NCBI GenBank assembly: GCA_033816765.1
Contig: CM066295.1
Span: 2,046,001-2,110,000 of the forward strand
Reading direction: 5' to 3'
Source of the DNA: Nothopassalora personata
Taxonomy: Eukaryota > Ascomycota > Dothideomycetes > Mycosphaerellales > Mycosphaerellaceae
Length of the DNA stretch: 64,000 nt
Both the position numbers and the translations under genes were made by a program. This document shows, in pieces, positions 30,542 to 41,851 of this stretch. Below the pieces are notes generated by a model that was given only the letters and a program-made list of their open reading frames with translations, was not told where the DNA came from and did not search any database. The first letter of the stretch is position 1; each line of letters opens with the position of its first letter.

Positions 30542-33500
30542 ATGGGACAAGGCTACTCATCCGTAACGCTCCCTGCGGGTCCTAGTGCTATCGAAGCGAC
30601 AGAACTCTCGGATCTCGCCTTTGAGAAGCCCTTGGGTGGCGCACGTTTCTTGCGCACCATCCGAGCAAGACATCAAAATGGCGTCGTGGTGGTCAAGTCG
30701 TGCCAGAAAGTCAACGCCAGCGTATCTTTCAAGCAGTACGCGAGATTACTCAAGGAAGAACGGCAGAAACTAAGAGACATCTCGAACGTCCTGCCCTATG
30801 CCAGGATTCGGGAGACGATCACGCTCGGTGTGCTCGTGCGGCAGTATATCCACACCTCCCTCTACGACCGCATCAGCATTCGACCTTTCTTGGAGGACAT
30901 CGAGAAGAAATGGATCGCGTTTCAACTCCTTTGCGCGGTGCGCGACTGCCATAGCAGGGGCGTGTTCCATGGCGACATCAAGTCTGAGAATGTGCTGGTC
31001 ACATCGTGGGGCTGGGTTTACCTTACAGACTTTGCGTCCACCTTCAAACCTGTATATCTACCGGAGGACAACCCAGCCGACTTTTCCTTCTACTACGACA
31101 CATCGGCCCGTCGAACATGCTATCTCGCCCCCGAGCGTTTCTTGGCATCTGGCGAACGGCCAAGTGAGGGAGACATAGTCCAATGGAATATGGATATCTT
31201 CAGCTTGGGCTGTGTACTTGCTGAGCTATTCACTGAAGCACCGACATTCACACTAAGCCAGCTCTTCAGGTATCGAAAAGGTGAGTATGACCCGACTGTG
31301 TCGTTGCTCAATAAAGTCGACGGCGAGCATGTCCGCGCTCTGATCAGTAGCATGATTCGCCTTGACCCGACGGAGCGATGGCATGCCAGTGATTATCTGG
31401 ACGAGTACAAAGGCAAAGCTTTCCCTCTGTACTTCTACAACCACCTGCATACGTTGATGCAAGAGATCACGGACCCTGCTTCAGGACGAAGGTCGATAGT
31501 TGCCAGAGACACGAACAATGGAGAAGCAGATGACCGGATCGACCGAATCTACGATGACTTCGAAATGCTCTCCGTCTCTCTTGGATATGAACAAGGCAAC
31601 TCAGACGATGCTACGCCGACAAAGCCATTCTATCTACGTGGCTTATTTCCTTTGCAGGTCGATCTACCGAACAGACGACATACTGCTCAGGACGCTCGAT
31701 CAAGGATGGGAGATAATGGCACATTCATACTTCTGAATGTGATGACTTCATCCATGCGAAGCTCGGCTCGTGCCTCGTCGAAGATTCGTGCGTGCGAGCT
31801 TCTTTTGGCGTTTGCTGAGCAGCTTCCAGATGAAGCCAAGCTGGATCGGATACTGCCCTACATCATGCCGCTGCTTGACGACAGCAACGACATGGTGCTT
31901 GTGGCTGCCTTGCGCACAATGACCCAGCTCTTGGCTCTGGTGACGGTCGTCTCTCCAGTGAACTCTTTCTTGTTCACGCAGTACATCTTCCCTCGCCTGC
32001 TGACTTTCACCAAAAGCCCTGGCTTCTTCAAGAACCCACTGGTGCGCGCCACTTATGCTACGTGTTTAGCGAGCCTTGCGGAGACTGCGACGCGCTTTCT
32101 GGATATGATGCAAGCTCTTCGAGCGGAAGGCTCACTGCCTTCATCTGACAAAGATGCTGACGGCGATGGCTTCAACGTCGGCGGCGATGCATATGACGCC
32201 GCACGACTTGAGATGCTTGAGCAGTTCGAAGGGCAGATCAAGGTATTTCTGACAGACACGGACAATGCCGTCCGTCGTGCATTCCTGACATCAGTTTCAA
32301 GCTTATGTGTGTTCCTTGGCGAGACCAGAGCAGCAGACGTGATCTTGACCCACCTGAACACATACTTGAACGACCCAGATTGGCTTCTAAAGTGCGCCTT
32401 CTTTAAGACAATCGTCGGGGTTGCAGTCTATATCGGAGCTGCTAACCTTGAAGAGTTCATCCTGCCCCTCATGGTGCAATCTTTGACAGACCCGCAGGAG
32501 TTTGTTGTGGAACAGACACTCAGGTCCATGGCGACCATGGCAGAGATGGGCTTAATGCAGCGCGAGAAGACTTGGGAACTCATCGACAACGTGGCTCGCT
32601 TCGAGATACACCCGAATATTTGGATCAGAGAGGCGGCATCTCACTTCTTGTCTGCAGTGACGACCTATCTATCAATGGCTGACGTGCGCATCATCGCAGC
32701 ACCACTGATACAGCCATATCTGAAAGTCCCAATTGGTAGCCTTGAAGAATCAGAGCTTCTAGATGCTTTGAAGAAGCCGCTGCCGAGAGCAGTGCTCGAC
32801 CTTGCGGCACAATGGGCGGCCAGAAGCGAGAAGAGCACCTTCTGGAAAGGTGCAGAACGCTCAAAACAGCTGACATATCCAGCCACTGGTCACATGCCAC
32901 CGCAGTCTTCGGTCGCAATATTGGGTTCCAAGTCGTTGGCAAAGGAATCGAAGACAGATGAGGACGAGCAGTGGCTTGGTCGATTGCGCAATGCTGGAAT
33001 GCGTAGCGACGATGACATGAAGCTTTTGGCCCTGCGAGCGTACCTTTTGCGAACGGCTAGACGTGCCAAGCGGGATGATGGGACAGCTGACGACAGCATG
33101 TACGAGCAAATTGTCAGTTTCACCCGACTGAAGATCACCCCTCAGACGGTGATCTTCGACGGTGATCTGAAGGCGTACGAGCAACATGTCTACAATCAGA
33201 ATCGCACGATCGCGGAGGCTATCGAAGAGGCTTCCAAGCAGCCACTGAACTCAGCAAGCGGCAAGGTCGTGGACTTGCCCGCCAGCAATGCAGCTACCAA
33301 GGGCGGCGACGATACAAGCGATGCTGGTATACCGGTACCGCAACAGCTGCGCCGCCTTTCTGGCTTACGAACGAAAGGTTCGGATAGTCTCTCTTCTTCG
33401 CCAAGCTCTGGACTAGGCCTGCTTGGTCGTGATGTAGATCAAGCTTTGCGACAAAAGGGCAACCTGGCAGGTCTACTCGGTGGCACTGACCTTCGCGGCA

Positions 33501-35191
33501 AGTCACATGCCGAGGTGAAGACTGACGATGTGACTGCAGCAGGCAGGTTAGATCCAGGGCGTTCAGTGAGTCGCCGAGCGTCACCAACGCCTAATGCAAC
33601 AGAGCGAAGAAAAGAGCTCGAACGAGCAGCCAGTCATCGTGCAGTACACAACTACGCCGGCAATGATCCTACCGTGCTCAAGTTACTGGATACGGTGTAT
33701 GTCGACAACTTTCCAGCAGAGGCTGCCGACTTTGGTCCGATGGTACAGCCCTGTGCTGGCATAATACCAACGAACGCTAGTGTTCCGATCCAAGGCTCAT
33801 GGCGTCCACAAGGGCAGCTGCTGGGAGTTCTTGCTGAACATACAGCGAAAGTCACCCGAATTGTGCCCAGCCCCGATCATCTCTTCTTTTTGACGGCGTC
33901 CGACGATGGAACTGTCAAAGTATGGGACACTTCTAGACTCGAGAGAAACATTACACACCGCTCGCGCCAGACATATCGCCTTGCGCCCGGCGTCAAAGCC
34001 ACAAGCTTGTGCTTCGTCGAAGGTACACATTCATTCGGCTGCACTGGATCCGATGGCAGTGTGCATGTCGTTAGAGTCGACGTCAACGTCAAGGAGTCGA
34101 ATAGCCCAACACGCTATGGCAAGCTGCGCATGGTCAGGGAATGGCATATACCAAAGAAAAGTGAGAACCCTGAGCACGCGGTTTGGACAGAGCACTACCG
34201 CGGAGATTCTGCAAGCACTCTGGTCTTAGCTACGAACCTGGGCAGGATCCTTGCTGTTGACTTGAGATACATGGCGCTGCTGTTTGACCTGCAGAACCCT
34301 GCAAATCACGGCACCCCCAGCTCCTTCTGCATCGGGCGCAGGCACGATTGGCTGGTGGTCGGCACATCTCATGGCGTGCTTGACCTCTGGGATATGCGGT
34401 TCCAGGTGCGCATACGGTCATGGACGTTCGCAAATCCAGCGCCCATCACTCGCGTGCAGCTCTTGCCTGGTCGCAAGTCTCGGACTAGAAATCGATTCTG
34501 CATTACCGGAGGCACAGCACCGGGCGACGTGAGCGTGTGGGAACCGGAGAAGGGTGTGTGTTACGAAGTTTACCGACCAGCACATGCTAATAGCAAGGAT
34601 CGGCTACATGCGCGTGACTACGAGTTCAGGAACATGGACGATGAGAAACCTGAAGGACTGCTAGGTCGCGCGGCTGGGTTTATCGGTGCGCACCGAACCG
34701 AGGTGGAACAGAACAGTAACCTTCCTCAGCTGGCGAGCTGCTCGTTCTTCGGAGCACAGCCAGCGCCCAAGGATCACGACTCAACGGTGGCATTCGCCAT
34801 CACCGGTGGTCCTGATAACAAAGTCCGCTTCTGGGACTGCGATCGCCTTGATGGATGCAGACTCATCAGCGGGGCCAGTCCCGACACGAAGACGGCATAC
34901 ACCATCAGTCAGCTCAGTCAAGACACCCGGGTGATCTCGGAGAAACCGGCGGAAAGCAGTACTGCCACAGGTGTCGTCGAGTCGAACAAGGTCGCTCCGA
35001 ACAGCTCTGCAAAGCGGAGCACAGCTGCGAACCAAGTCAAACCGCCATCGCGATATGAGACGATACGGCTGTCGGCGCAGAACTTGTTGAATGCGCATCT
35101 CGACACTATCACGGATGTCGCGCTGCTAGAGCGGCCGTTCGGAATGGTCTTGAGTGCGGACAGGTCTGGGCAAGTGTTTGTACATCAGTAA
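30542..35191 (+). CDS. VPS15: Vps15-type protein kinase, regulatory subunit of the class III PI3-kinase
   Basis: A single-exon 1549-aa protein. MGQG at the start fits N-myristoylation. The pseudokinase-like domain (about 25-310) has HGDIKSEN (143-150), DFA instead of DFG (163-165), and the family motif of a Glu-Asp-Asn-Pro-Ala-Asp-Phe run followed by the RRTCYLAPERF activation region. The glycine-rich loop is degenerate, as in other Vps15 proteins. HEAT-like helical repeats occupy about 390-900, a disordered linker about 905-1045, and WD40 repeats about 1095-1549 (KVWDTS, VDLWDM-like blades). Vps15 anchors and activates Vps34 on endosomes and autophagosomes with Vps30/Atg14 or Vps38. Length is close to the family norm (1450-1600). 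Confidence 0.96.
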   Translation: MGQGYSSVTLPAGPSAIEATELSDLAFEKPLGGARFLRTIRARHQNGVVVVKSCQKVNASVSFKQYARLLKEERQKLRDISNVLPYARIRETITLGVLVRQYIHTSLYDRISIRPFLEDIEKKWIAFQLLCAVRDCHSRGVFHGDIKSENVLVTSWGWVYLTDFASTFKPVYLPEDNPADFSFYYDTSARRTCYLAPERFLASGERPSEGDIVQWNMDIFSLGCVLAELFTEAPTFTLSQLFRYRKGEYDPTVSLLNKVDGEHVRALISSMIRLDPTERWHASDYLDEYKGKAFPLYFYNHLHTLMQEITDPASGRRSIVARDTNNGEADDRIDRIYDDFEMLSVSLGYEQGNSDDATPTKPFYLRGLFPLQVDLPNRRHTAQDARSRMGDNGTFILLNVMTSSMRSSARASSKIRACELLLAFAEQLPDEAKLDRILPYIMPLLDDSNDMVLVAALRTMTQLLALVTVVSPVNSFLFTQYIFPRLLTFTKSPGFFKNPLVRATYATCLASLAETATRFLDMMQALRAEGSLPSSDKDADGDGFNVGGDAYDAARLEMLEQFEGQIKVFLTDTDNAVRRAFLTSVSSLCVFLGETRAADVILTHLNTYLNDPDWLLKCAFFKTIVGVAVYIGAANLEEFILPLMVQSLTDPQEFVVEQTLRSMATMAEMGLMQREKTWELIDNVARFEIHPNIWIREAASHFLSAVTTYLSMADVRIIAAPLIQPYLKVPIGSLEESELLDALKKPLPRAVLDLAAQWAARSEKSTFWKGAERSKQLTYPATGHMPPQSSVAILGSKSLAKESKTDEDEQWLGRLRNAGMRSDDDMKLLALRAYLLRTARRAKRDDGTADDSMYEQIVSFTRLKITPQTVIFDGDLKAYEQHVYNQNRTIAEAIEEASKQPLNSASGKVVDLPASNAATKGGDDTSDAGIPVPQQLRRLSGLRTKGSDSLSSSPSSGLGLLGRDVDQALRQKGNLAGLLGGTDLRGKSHAEVKTDDVTAAGRLDPGRSVSRRASPTPNATERRKELERAASHRAVHNYAGNDPTVLKLLDTVYVDNFPAEAADFGPMVQPCAGIIPTNASVPIQGSWRPQGQLLGVLAEHTAKVTRIVPSPDHLFFLTASDDGTVKVWDTSRLERNITHRSRQTYRLAPGVKATSLCFVEGTHSFGCTGSDGSVHVVRVDVNVKESNSPTRYGKLRMVREWHIPKKSENPEHAVWTEHYRGDSASTLVLATNLGRILAVDLRYMALLFDLQNPANHGTPSSFCIGRRHDWLVVGTSHGVLDLWDMRFQVRIRSWTFANPAPITRVQLLPGRKSRTRNRFCITGGTAPGDVSVWEPEKGVCYEVYRPAHANSKDRLHARDYEFRNMDDEKPEGLLGRAAGFIGAHRTEVEQNSNLPQLASCSFFGAQPAPKDHDSTVAFAITGGPDNKVRFWDCDRLDGCRLISGASPDTKTAYTISQLSQDTRVISEKPAESSTATGVVESNKVAPNSSAKRSTAANQVKPPSRYETIRLSAQNLLNAHLDTITDVALLERPFGMVLSADRSGQVFVHQ

Positions 35192-35550
35192 TGCTGTTAT
35201 CGTACGCAGATACGACTTGTTCATGTCCTTCTCATCACTGCCAGGACTCAGATCCCACCGTCACCTTTACACGCGCCCGTCACTTCAACCCATCACCGAC
35301 CCTCGCCTCCCTCGACCCTCACTTTGTTATGGGCTTCATCAGAGTTGTTCGAATTTCCAGGTGTAAGTGCCTTGCGTAGGTGGATCGGACATGGTATGTT
35401 CCGAGGGGTAGGGAAAGGGTGAGGTTGCGGTAGTAAAGTACATCTCATCTCCAAAGGCTAATGTTTGGCCAGAACCACTGTCTACACTGAATAGTCTTTA
35501 TGCTCCTGCTTCACTTGTCACGTATGCGTGAGCATCCCTTCAAGGCCACT
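35192..35550. other. Convergent 3' region of VPS15 and the SET gene
   Basis: The two genes end towards each other. Nothing coding is seen; the frames at 35154-35379 (+) are too short and lack features. Confidence 0.5.
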
Positions 35551-36654
35551 CTATTTTTCTCCCTTGCCCTCCTTCTTCGCCGCCTTCTTCTCCTGCTTCT
35601 TCAGTGCCTTCTTGCTCCTCTTCTCATTCATTCTCATCTTCACCTGCTCGCCTTTGCTCGGATTCTCCAAATGCTTGACCCAGAACTTTGCACCCTCCAT
35701 ATCCTTCTCCAGATGATCCGTCTCCTCTCCGACACATCTCTTCTCAACCTCCAGCTCGTTTTGGGCATACTCCATCGCCTTGGAGTACCGTCCTTCGGCA
35801 AGGCTGTACTTCGAGCACTCCCGGTACGTCTGCGCCAGATCCATTCCGGAGATCTGCTCGTTCTTGAGAAGTTCCACGAGCTCTTCGGCGCAGGCTAGTG
35901 CTTCGCGGGTGTCCCTAGGGACGGGACCTGGGGCGAAGGCCCGCATGGAAGTGTTACCGGCCGAGAAGAGGGCGAGGCCTTGGTCGATCTCGAACATGCG
36001 CGTGCGGCGTTTCTCGCTTTCCAGTGCTTCCTCATCACGACCAGCGCAGACCTCGCATTGACACTCGAAGCCCCAAGTCGCTTTGAGTTCCTGTTGACGC
36101 TGTTCCTTGGTTCGGACATTGAGGATGTAAGATGTTGTCAACTCCTCGCCAGCTTTGATGTCTCGGTTAGCGTGGACGGTCAGCTTGCCTAGGGTGGCGT
36201 TGTAGCTGTTGGTGAGATTTGCCCGGCATGAGTGATTGAGCCGGCTGTACGTCAGGAATAAGCCACAACCCCAGCGTGCCTGGGCGCCCATGGAGACGAC
36301 GTTGGTGAAGTAGATCGCGATCATCTTGACGTAGTCCTCGAGTGCTGTATCGAGGGCCTTGCCAGTGTATTGGTGCTGGGTAGCAAGATACATGCGGAGA
36401 GCAGCACGTTGCTTGGCGTTGACATTGCGTGTGCAGAAGGAGAGTTCAGTGTAGAGCCCGTGTTGCTCTGAGTGTAGGGCCTCGAGTTGCTCAACCAGAG
36501 ATCCGATATTGTCGAACTTGGGTGTGGCGATCAGAGCTTCCTCGCATATGACGCGGTTGCCGGCCTTGATGTTCTGAGTGGCGAAGAGGCCGTAGCCTTT
36601 GTGGCCGGCGAGCTGAAGCTCGAAGAGCTGTTCGGGAAATGTTGTGGTAGACAT
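35551..36654 (-). CDS. SET-domain (SMYD-like) protein
   Basis: A single-exon 367-aa protein; the ATG is at 36654 (the frame continues upstream without an ATG). The SET domain spans about 10-180: GYGLFATQNIKAG at the start, the insert, SRLNHSCRANL (about 137-147; NHSC is the S-adenosylmethionine/knot motif), and AGEELTTSYI (about 168-177). A Cys cluster CQCEVC (about 198-203) acts as post-SET zinc ligand. A helical C-terminal part ends in a Lys/Glu-rich basic tail (about 335-367), perhaps a nuclear signal. These proteins are putative lysine methyltransferases; the substrate is unknown. There is no MYND finger, as is common in fungal members. Confidence 0.85.
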   Translation of the reverse strand: MSTTTFPEQLFELQLAGHKGYGLFATQNIKAGNRVICEEALIATPKFDNIGSLVEQLEALHSEQHGLYTELSFCTRNVNAKQRAALRMYLATQHQYTGKALDTALEDYVKMIAIYFTNVVSMGAQARWGCGLFLTYSRLNHSCRANLTNSYNATLGKLTVHANRDIKAGEELTTSYILNVRTKEQRQQELKATWGFECQCEVCAGRDEEALESEKRRTRMFEIDQGLALFSAGNTSMRAFAPGPVPRDTREALACAEELVELLKNEQISGMDLAQTYRECSKYSLAEGRYSKAMEYAQNELEVEKRCVGEETDHLEKDMEGAKFWVKHLENPSKGEQVKMRMNEKRSKKALKKQEKKAAKKEGKGEK

Positions 36655-37305
36655 TGTGGAAGTCGAGGCGGGAAGTATTGGATTGCTCTCAATGGACGCG
36701 TCGTCAGCGTGCAAGATACGGTTGGTAGGATCTCCCTGAACGCCGGTTGTTGGTGTGTAATGCCAATTCTGAAAGGCAAGGAAGAAGGGGCGTGCCTTTT
36801 ATGTGCGCAAATAGTCTTCAGTGCAGCCTGTCACTCATTGGGCGGGATTAGAATCGCGCAGAAAGGTTCATTGTGGGTTTTGTGCTCAACAACGCGTGTC
36901 TTCGCTCGACAAACGCGAAGCATCCGAGCGTTAGCGCCACCTCCAAACACCGCACGGACCCCTGCAGCTTTCACATGCGTGGGCGTTGCCGGTCGTCCCC
37001 ATGAAGATACCGTCGTTTGGGTCGAGAAAGAAGCCAGAAGGAATGGAAGCACCTTTTTGGCCTCGAGCGGCTCAGGCAAAGCAGCTTCGTCCAAGGCGTT
37101 GGTTGGGGGGTTGTAGTCACTCGTACAACGAGACCAGCTCGAACATGAGAAGTGCGGTTCATTATCAACGAACTTCCGCATGTTCTTGCTTGCCGCAAGG
37201 TCACGCTCATCTGCCGCTCCAGTTTTCGACACTCCCAGCGTCAGGACCTGCAAAACGCCAGATGCCTCGCCAGATGCCATTGAATATCATACACAATTAC
37301 CATAT
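36655..37305. other. Intergenic between MCM6 3' end and SET gene
   Basis: Both genes run on the minus strand. It holds the MCM6 3' UTR and the SET promoter. Open frames on both strands (for example 36831-37280, -) have no domain and no good start, so I leave them out. Confidence 0.45.
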
Positions 37306-40278
37306 TCACAACTCCTCGACAGCACAATTTGGATGCACCACGTACATCACCTTGTCGTCTTGCGCGAGGCCTTCGCCCTGTTCGTCTGCGAGGCCTTCGC
37401 CACGGATCTGCATAAGAACATTGTCCTGTAGCAACGTCAGTAAATGTTTGATGTGAATATTGACACGAGATAGCTCACCTTCACCAGCCTCCTCAGCACC
37501 TTTCTCGCCAGTGACCGCTGCGTCTCGAGTTGCTCCTGGCTCTCCAGCGAGTCTTCAATCTGCTCGAGGTACCAGACCAAGAGATCATCCTCTTCAACAC
37601 CATCTTCGACGGTATTCTGATCGTCGTTCACTCTTCGTAGCAGCATGTTCCGGATGTTCATGAACTCGTCATATTTGATCTGCGTTCTTGGTCGAGGCGC
37701 AGGTGCGGATGTCTGCGAAGCTCGAACCGAAGCATGACCCTCTTCGTTAGTGTCCATCTCCTCGCCATTTTGCTGCTCATTATCTGCACCTGCTTCTGCA
37801 GCGTTCTCGTCTTCCTCTTCGAACTCAACGTCATCTTTCTCGACACTGATGATCGACTGCTGCAGAAGCTTGAAGGCCTCGTCAACGAAGTTGGGTGATA
37901 CCTCATCGACACAGTTGGCCTTCGCAATAGCTTCACTGAGTCGTATAAGCGACTCGAGCTGACGAACAGTGATGCGGTAAGAGTTCCGGCCGATGCCACC
38001 CTGAGCATCATCTGATCGTAGCTCCTTGTACTTCTGCACAAGGTAGGCCTTGGCTTCCTCGGTGAACACCGGCTGGAAAAGGCGGGCGAAGCGAATGTAA
38101 CGCTGCAGCTGTTCTGTGCTGTACTCTGGCTCGATGGCTTCATCCTTTAGCTGGTGAATGCCCACAATGTGCTTAGCCAGATGCTCATCGACTTGTTCGT
38201 TACACTCATCAAGCACGACGAAGAATAAATCGAAGCGAGACATGATAGGCGCGCTCATATTGATGTTCGCTCGAAGAGTGGTCTTCCGGTTGTAGCGTCC
38301 GCCGACGGGATTTGCAGCTGCGAGAATACTGGTTCGTGCATTCAGTGTCGCTTGAATACCAGCTTTGGCAATGGAGATCGTCTGCTGTTCCATAGCTTCG
38401 TGGATGGCGACTTGATCGGCAATGTCCATCTTGTCGAACTCGTCAATAGCACAGATACCGTTGTCAGCCAACATGAGCGCGCCAGCTTCGATCGTGAACT
38501 CGCCAGTCTCCTCGTCTTTGACGACCGCAGCTGTGAGACCGGCAGCGGATGAGGCCTTTCCGGAAGTGTACACTGCTCGTGGGATGAACGAGCAGATGTA
38601 CTTCAGGAATTGCGATTTGCTTGTACTTGGGTCTCCAACAATGCAAATGTTGATGTCGCCACGGAGCGCCATGCCTTCAGGGGTAACTTTGCTGACACCG
38701 CCCATCAGCTGTAGGAGAAGTCCCTTCTTCACGACAGTATGGCCATAGACCATTGGTGCCAGCGAGTCCACAAGTCGCATGAAGATATTCGATTGTTGCA
38801 CCATGCCTCGAAGATCATCGATCTCGGCTGGTGTGAGAGTGTCCAGATAGTCTTGTTGTGCCTGCTCGCCAGACGTCTCGCCAATCTCGACAGTCTGGCC
38901 AAGCGAGCTCAGAATATTTCCAGCCTGTCCCTTCAGCGACTGATTGGCTGTTTGGCCTTGTGTTGAGGCGTCTGGCGTCACCATATTGGCAAGGAAAGCC
39001 ATGCGGTAGGTTAAATCTCTCACACCCAGCGCTTTCAAGCCTCCCACTCCGCTGCCACCAACATCGCCACCACGTGGAGCTTGCGAATCGCGCATTGCCG
39101 TGACTCTTGTACCCGGTACCTTGAATTGGCTGACGTCTGGTACCACAATCAAAGTGCCCGTGAAGATGCACTTCTCACCAGCCTTGGCACGGTCGACCAT
39201 TTCTCCTCGCAGAATCACATCCATTGTCCTGGGCATGCTGCCAGTGGGTATCTCAGAACTGTTCTCTTGGATTCGCACTTTCTGCCAATCGATGAATGTG
39301 CTTTGTCTGATGTCTAGACGCCAGGCTTGGCGGTTACCGCAAGTCGCGTTTGGACATTGCGTTGGCTCAGAGTATTTGAATATCTGCTCGACATCGGGCA
39401 CCACACTGTTGCACATCTCACAGATGAAAGTTGCAAGATGCAGTTCAGGTCGCACTTCTGATGTTCTGGTGACGGTACCCGATATCGAGACCAAGTGACC
39501 AATGTGCTCCGTCCGTAGTTGTCGCACTCTTGAGACAAGTGGAAGGTTGTAGAAAGCAAGTGTGAAGATCTTGTCAGTCTGCTGATTTGGCGTCTTATCG
39601 TTCAGATTATCCTCTTCGCTCAAACTCTGCGTCGCCAAGGATGTGTCTGTTCGTGCAGTGGTCGAGCCTGGCTGTCTGTGCTCTCTGTAGTATTGTGGCT
39701 CATACTTTGCGATGAGGTTATTCAAGGCTCGAAGCATGTAAGGCTGGAATCGGTAGAAGTCACCCTGGATTGCGTTGGCCAGAATGCCTCGTTCGTGGTC
39801 CATCAGATGTGTGAAGTCGACGTATAGAGTGGAGAGTTTGAACTGGCACAAGCCGTGAATCTGCGCAATGTAGTATTTGTTGGTCGTAACAGCGCTCGAT
39901 GCTGGCGCGGCGGACGATGTTGGGTCTTCCGTGAAGCTGGCGCAGGTCAGCAATCGCCTCGTCATGGTGGCCATATCGTTTGACCTACTCCTCTAAGAAA
40001 CGCTCGAACTGAATGCCCAATGTTTCTGCAGTTGTGTCCACTACACGAGGCACATCCTGCATTCCTGGCAGCCTCGGTCTGTTCCCTCTCCTTCCCACGA
40101 CCTCATCGTCTGCAAAGCCTTCGATATCGCTGTGCAGTCCGGGTGTGCTGACTGAAGGCGGTCCCCTGGGGCGAGACGAAGAACGGGCCTGCCGTCTTCC
40201 TCCTCTTGTGCCATCGCTTCGTGGCTCTTGTGGCCCAAGTTCATCCGATCGCATCATTGCATCTATCAGGGACGACAT
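37306..40278 (-). CDS. MCM6: DNA replication licensing helicase subunit Mcm6
   Basis: Three exons (40278-39989, 39936-37479, 37425-37306) give 955 aa; introns of 52 nt (GTAGGT...GCCAG) and 53 nt (GTGAGC...TACAG) keep frame. The first exon carries a Ser/Arg-rich tail typical of ascomycete Mcm6. A zinc finger C-x2-C-x18-C-x4-C lies near 200-227. The AAA+ core has Walker A GDPSTSKSQ (about 440), Walker B CAIDEFDKM, and arginine finger SRFDLFF. Mcm6-specific wording such as DVILRGEMVDRAKAGEKC and the HPNCAVEEL end rule out Mcm4 or Mcm5. The acidic region near 775-830 precedes the C-terminal winged-helix domain. It acts in the Mcm2-7 ring at origins in the nucleus. Confidence 0.96.
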
Positions 40279-40718
40279 TTTGACAGCGTATACGTTGTGG
40301 GTGGAGTGGATGTGACTGAGGTGGTGTTGGTGGTGGGGGGACGATCTGAGCAAAGTGGGAGAAGGATACGCGCTCACCAATCTGGGTGCAAACGCGTCGG
40401 TCGTGCTTCTTTCGCGACAGAATTTCACCTCAATGTGGCTAGTGTTTGTTTTCTGAGAAAAGTCATCTGGCGCACCGTCTAATCAAAGCCAACTGTGGTC
40501 CAGGTGACCTCAGTGAAAACTTGATGGGCACTACCTAAGTTTAGTGACATTGTGGTGTCAGGCCCTCCTGTCGATGCTTACCCCTGTGCCGAGCTTCAGG
40601 GATTCTTTGTACCTGCATAAACCGCCAAACAATATCGTCCCATTTTCTCGTCCTCGATTGTCGCTGCCAGGTACAACACAACACATCGCAATCGCAATCG
40701 CAATCGCTGACCGCAGAC
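40279..40718. promoter_or_regulatory. Divergent promoter of MCM6 (-) and IDI1 (+)
   Basis: 440 bases separate the two start codons. Just before the IDI1 ATG lies a tandem ATCGCA hexamer (about 3.7 copies, 40685-40707). No clear MCB box (ACGCGT) is seen in it, so cell-cycle control of MCM6 is not supported by an obvious site. Confidence 0.55.
40685..40707 (+). repeat. ATCGCA hexanucleotide tandem repeat
   Basis: Almost four consecutive copies in the likely 5' UTR of IDI1. Confidence 0.8.
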
Positions 40719-41531
40719 ATGACCGAGACGATTACGAGCATGACTGAGACCATGGTCCAGACGCATTCCGCTTCCGCAGAGAACATCCTACGCCTGTTCC
40801 CTGAAATCAATACCCAGCTCGCTACGCAGACCCGATCGGCAGCTCAAGATGCAGACCTGGCCGGTTACGATGAGGAGCAGATCCGTCTCATGGACGAAGT
40901 CTGCATCGTTCTAGACGAAAACGACGCACCAATTGGTAGCGCCAGCAAGAAGGTCTGCCATCTCATGGAGAACATCAACAAGGGTCTCCTCCATCGCGCC
41001 TTCTCTGTCTTCCTCTTCGACTCGCAGAACCGATTACTCCTTCAGCAACGAGCATCAGAGAAGATCACTTTTCCCGATCTATGGACCAACACTTGCTGCT
41101 CGCACCCTCTTGGCGTGCCAGGTGAGACCGGTGCTACGTTGGACGCAGCAATTGCAGGCGTGAAGCGTGCAGCGGTGCGAAAACTTGACCAAGAGCTGGG
41201 GATCAAGGCACATCAAGTACCAATTGAGAAGTTCGACTTCCTGACGAGGATACATTATCTTGCACCCAGCGATGGCAAGTGGGGAGAGCACGAGATCGAC
41301 TACATTCTGTTCATCAAGGCCGATGTGGACGTGAAGGAGAACCCCAATGAGGTGCAGGCAACGAAATATGTCACGCCAGCAGAGCTGAAGAAAGACTTCC
41401 AGGACCCAACCCTCAAATTCACACCGTGGTTCAAGCTCATCTGCAACAGCATGTTGCTTGAGTGGTGGGAGCACCTGGACACTGGCTTGGACGGATACAA
41501 GAACGAGAGGGAACTGAGGAGGATGTTGTAA
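40719..41531 (+). CDS. IDI1: Isopentenyl-diphosphate delta-isomerase
   Basis: A single-exon 270-aa protein, normal size for fungi. It interconverts isopentenyl and dimethylallyl diphosphate for sterol and other isoprenoid synthesis. The Nudix-fold core spans about 60-255. The catalytic Cys lies in TNTCCSHPLG (Cys126 or 127), and the Glu metal/catalytic region is GEHEIDYILF (about 195-205). The start MTETITSMTETM shows a short internal repeat; the second or third ATG (M8, M12) could also be used. It is divergent from MCM6. Confidence 0.96.
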   Translation: MTETITSMTETMVQTHSASAENILRLFPEINTQLATQTRSAAQDADLAGYDEEQIRLMDEVCIVLDENDAPIGSASKKVCHLMENINKGLLHRAFSVFLFDSQNRLLLQQRASEKITFPDLWTNTCCSHPLGVPGETGATLDAAIAGVKRAAVRKLDQELGIKAHQVPIEKFDFLTRIHYLAPSDGKWGEHEIDYILFIKADVDVKENPNEVQATKYVTPAELKKDFQDPTLKFTPWFKLICNSMLLEWWEHLDTGLDGYKNERELRRML

Positions 41532-41851
41532 TGAGGTGCGGAACGGCGAGCTTCTTGCATAAAGCTACAGCGATGAGGCGTTCAGGTGGATACGGGTTGA
41601 ATTACATTGAGATACCAGGAAGGCGATTCAGCCGATGGGCTTGTTATGTCTGCTTATAGCGCTGAAGGTGCATGCTTTATGAGCCTGAAGCTGTGCAGGA
41701 GCGCTCCTTCCTCCTTGACTTTCTGTGTATGGCCACATGGCGTGCCTTGCGCAACGTCGTGCAGCGATCGAGTCTCAACTTCGTGCTAATATCAGACCTT
41801 CAAGCACATGCTCATGCATCCCCAACGATCAATGCCGCTCGAACATAAACG
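41532..41851. other. Intergenic between IDI1 and the 41852 gene
   Basis: 3' UTR of IDI1 and promoter of the next gene. An upstream out-of-frame ATG at 41832 overlaps the 41852 start and may act as a short uORF. Nothing else seen. Confidence 0.45.

Noticed and set aside
36831..37280. 149-aa minus-strand frame between MCM6 and the SET gene
   Set aside because: No good start, no domain, and it falls in the 3' UTR/promoter space; the competing plus-strand frame looks no better.
37437..39974. Reading the helicase gene as a single 845-aa exon, or as Mcm5 or Mcm4
   Set aside because: The single frame starts and ends in introns; spliced ends give a normal N-terminus and a VHPNCAVEEL end, and internal wording matches Mcm6.
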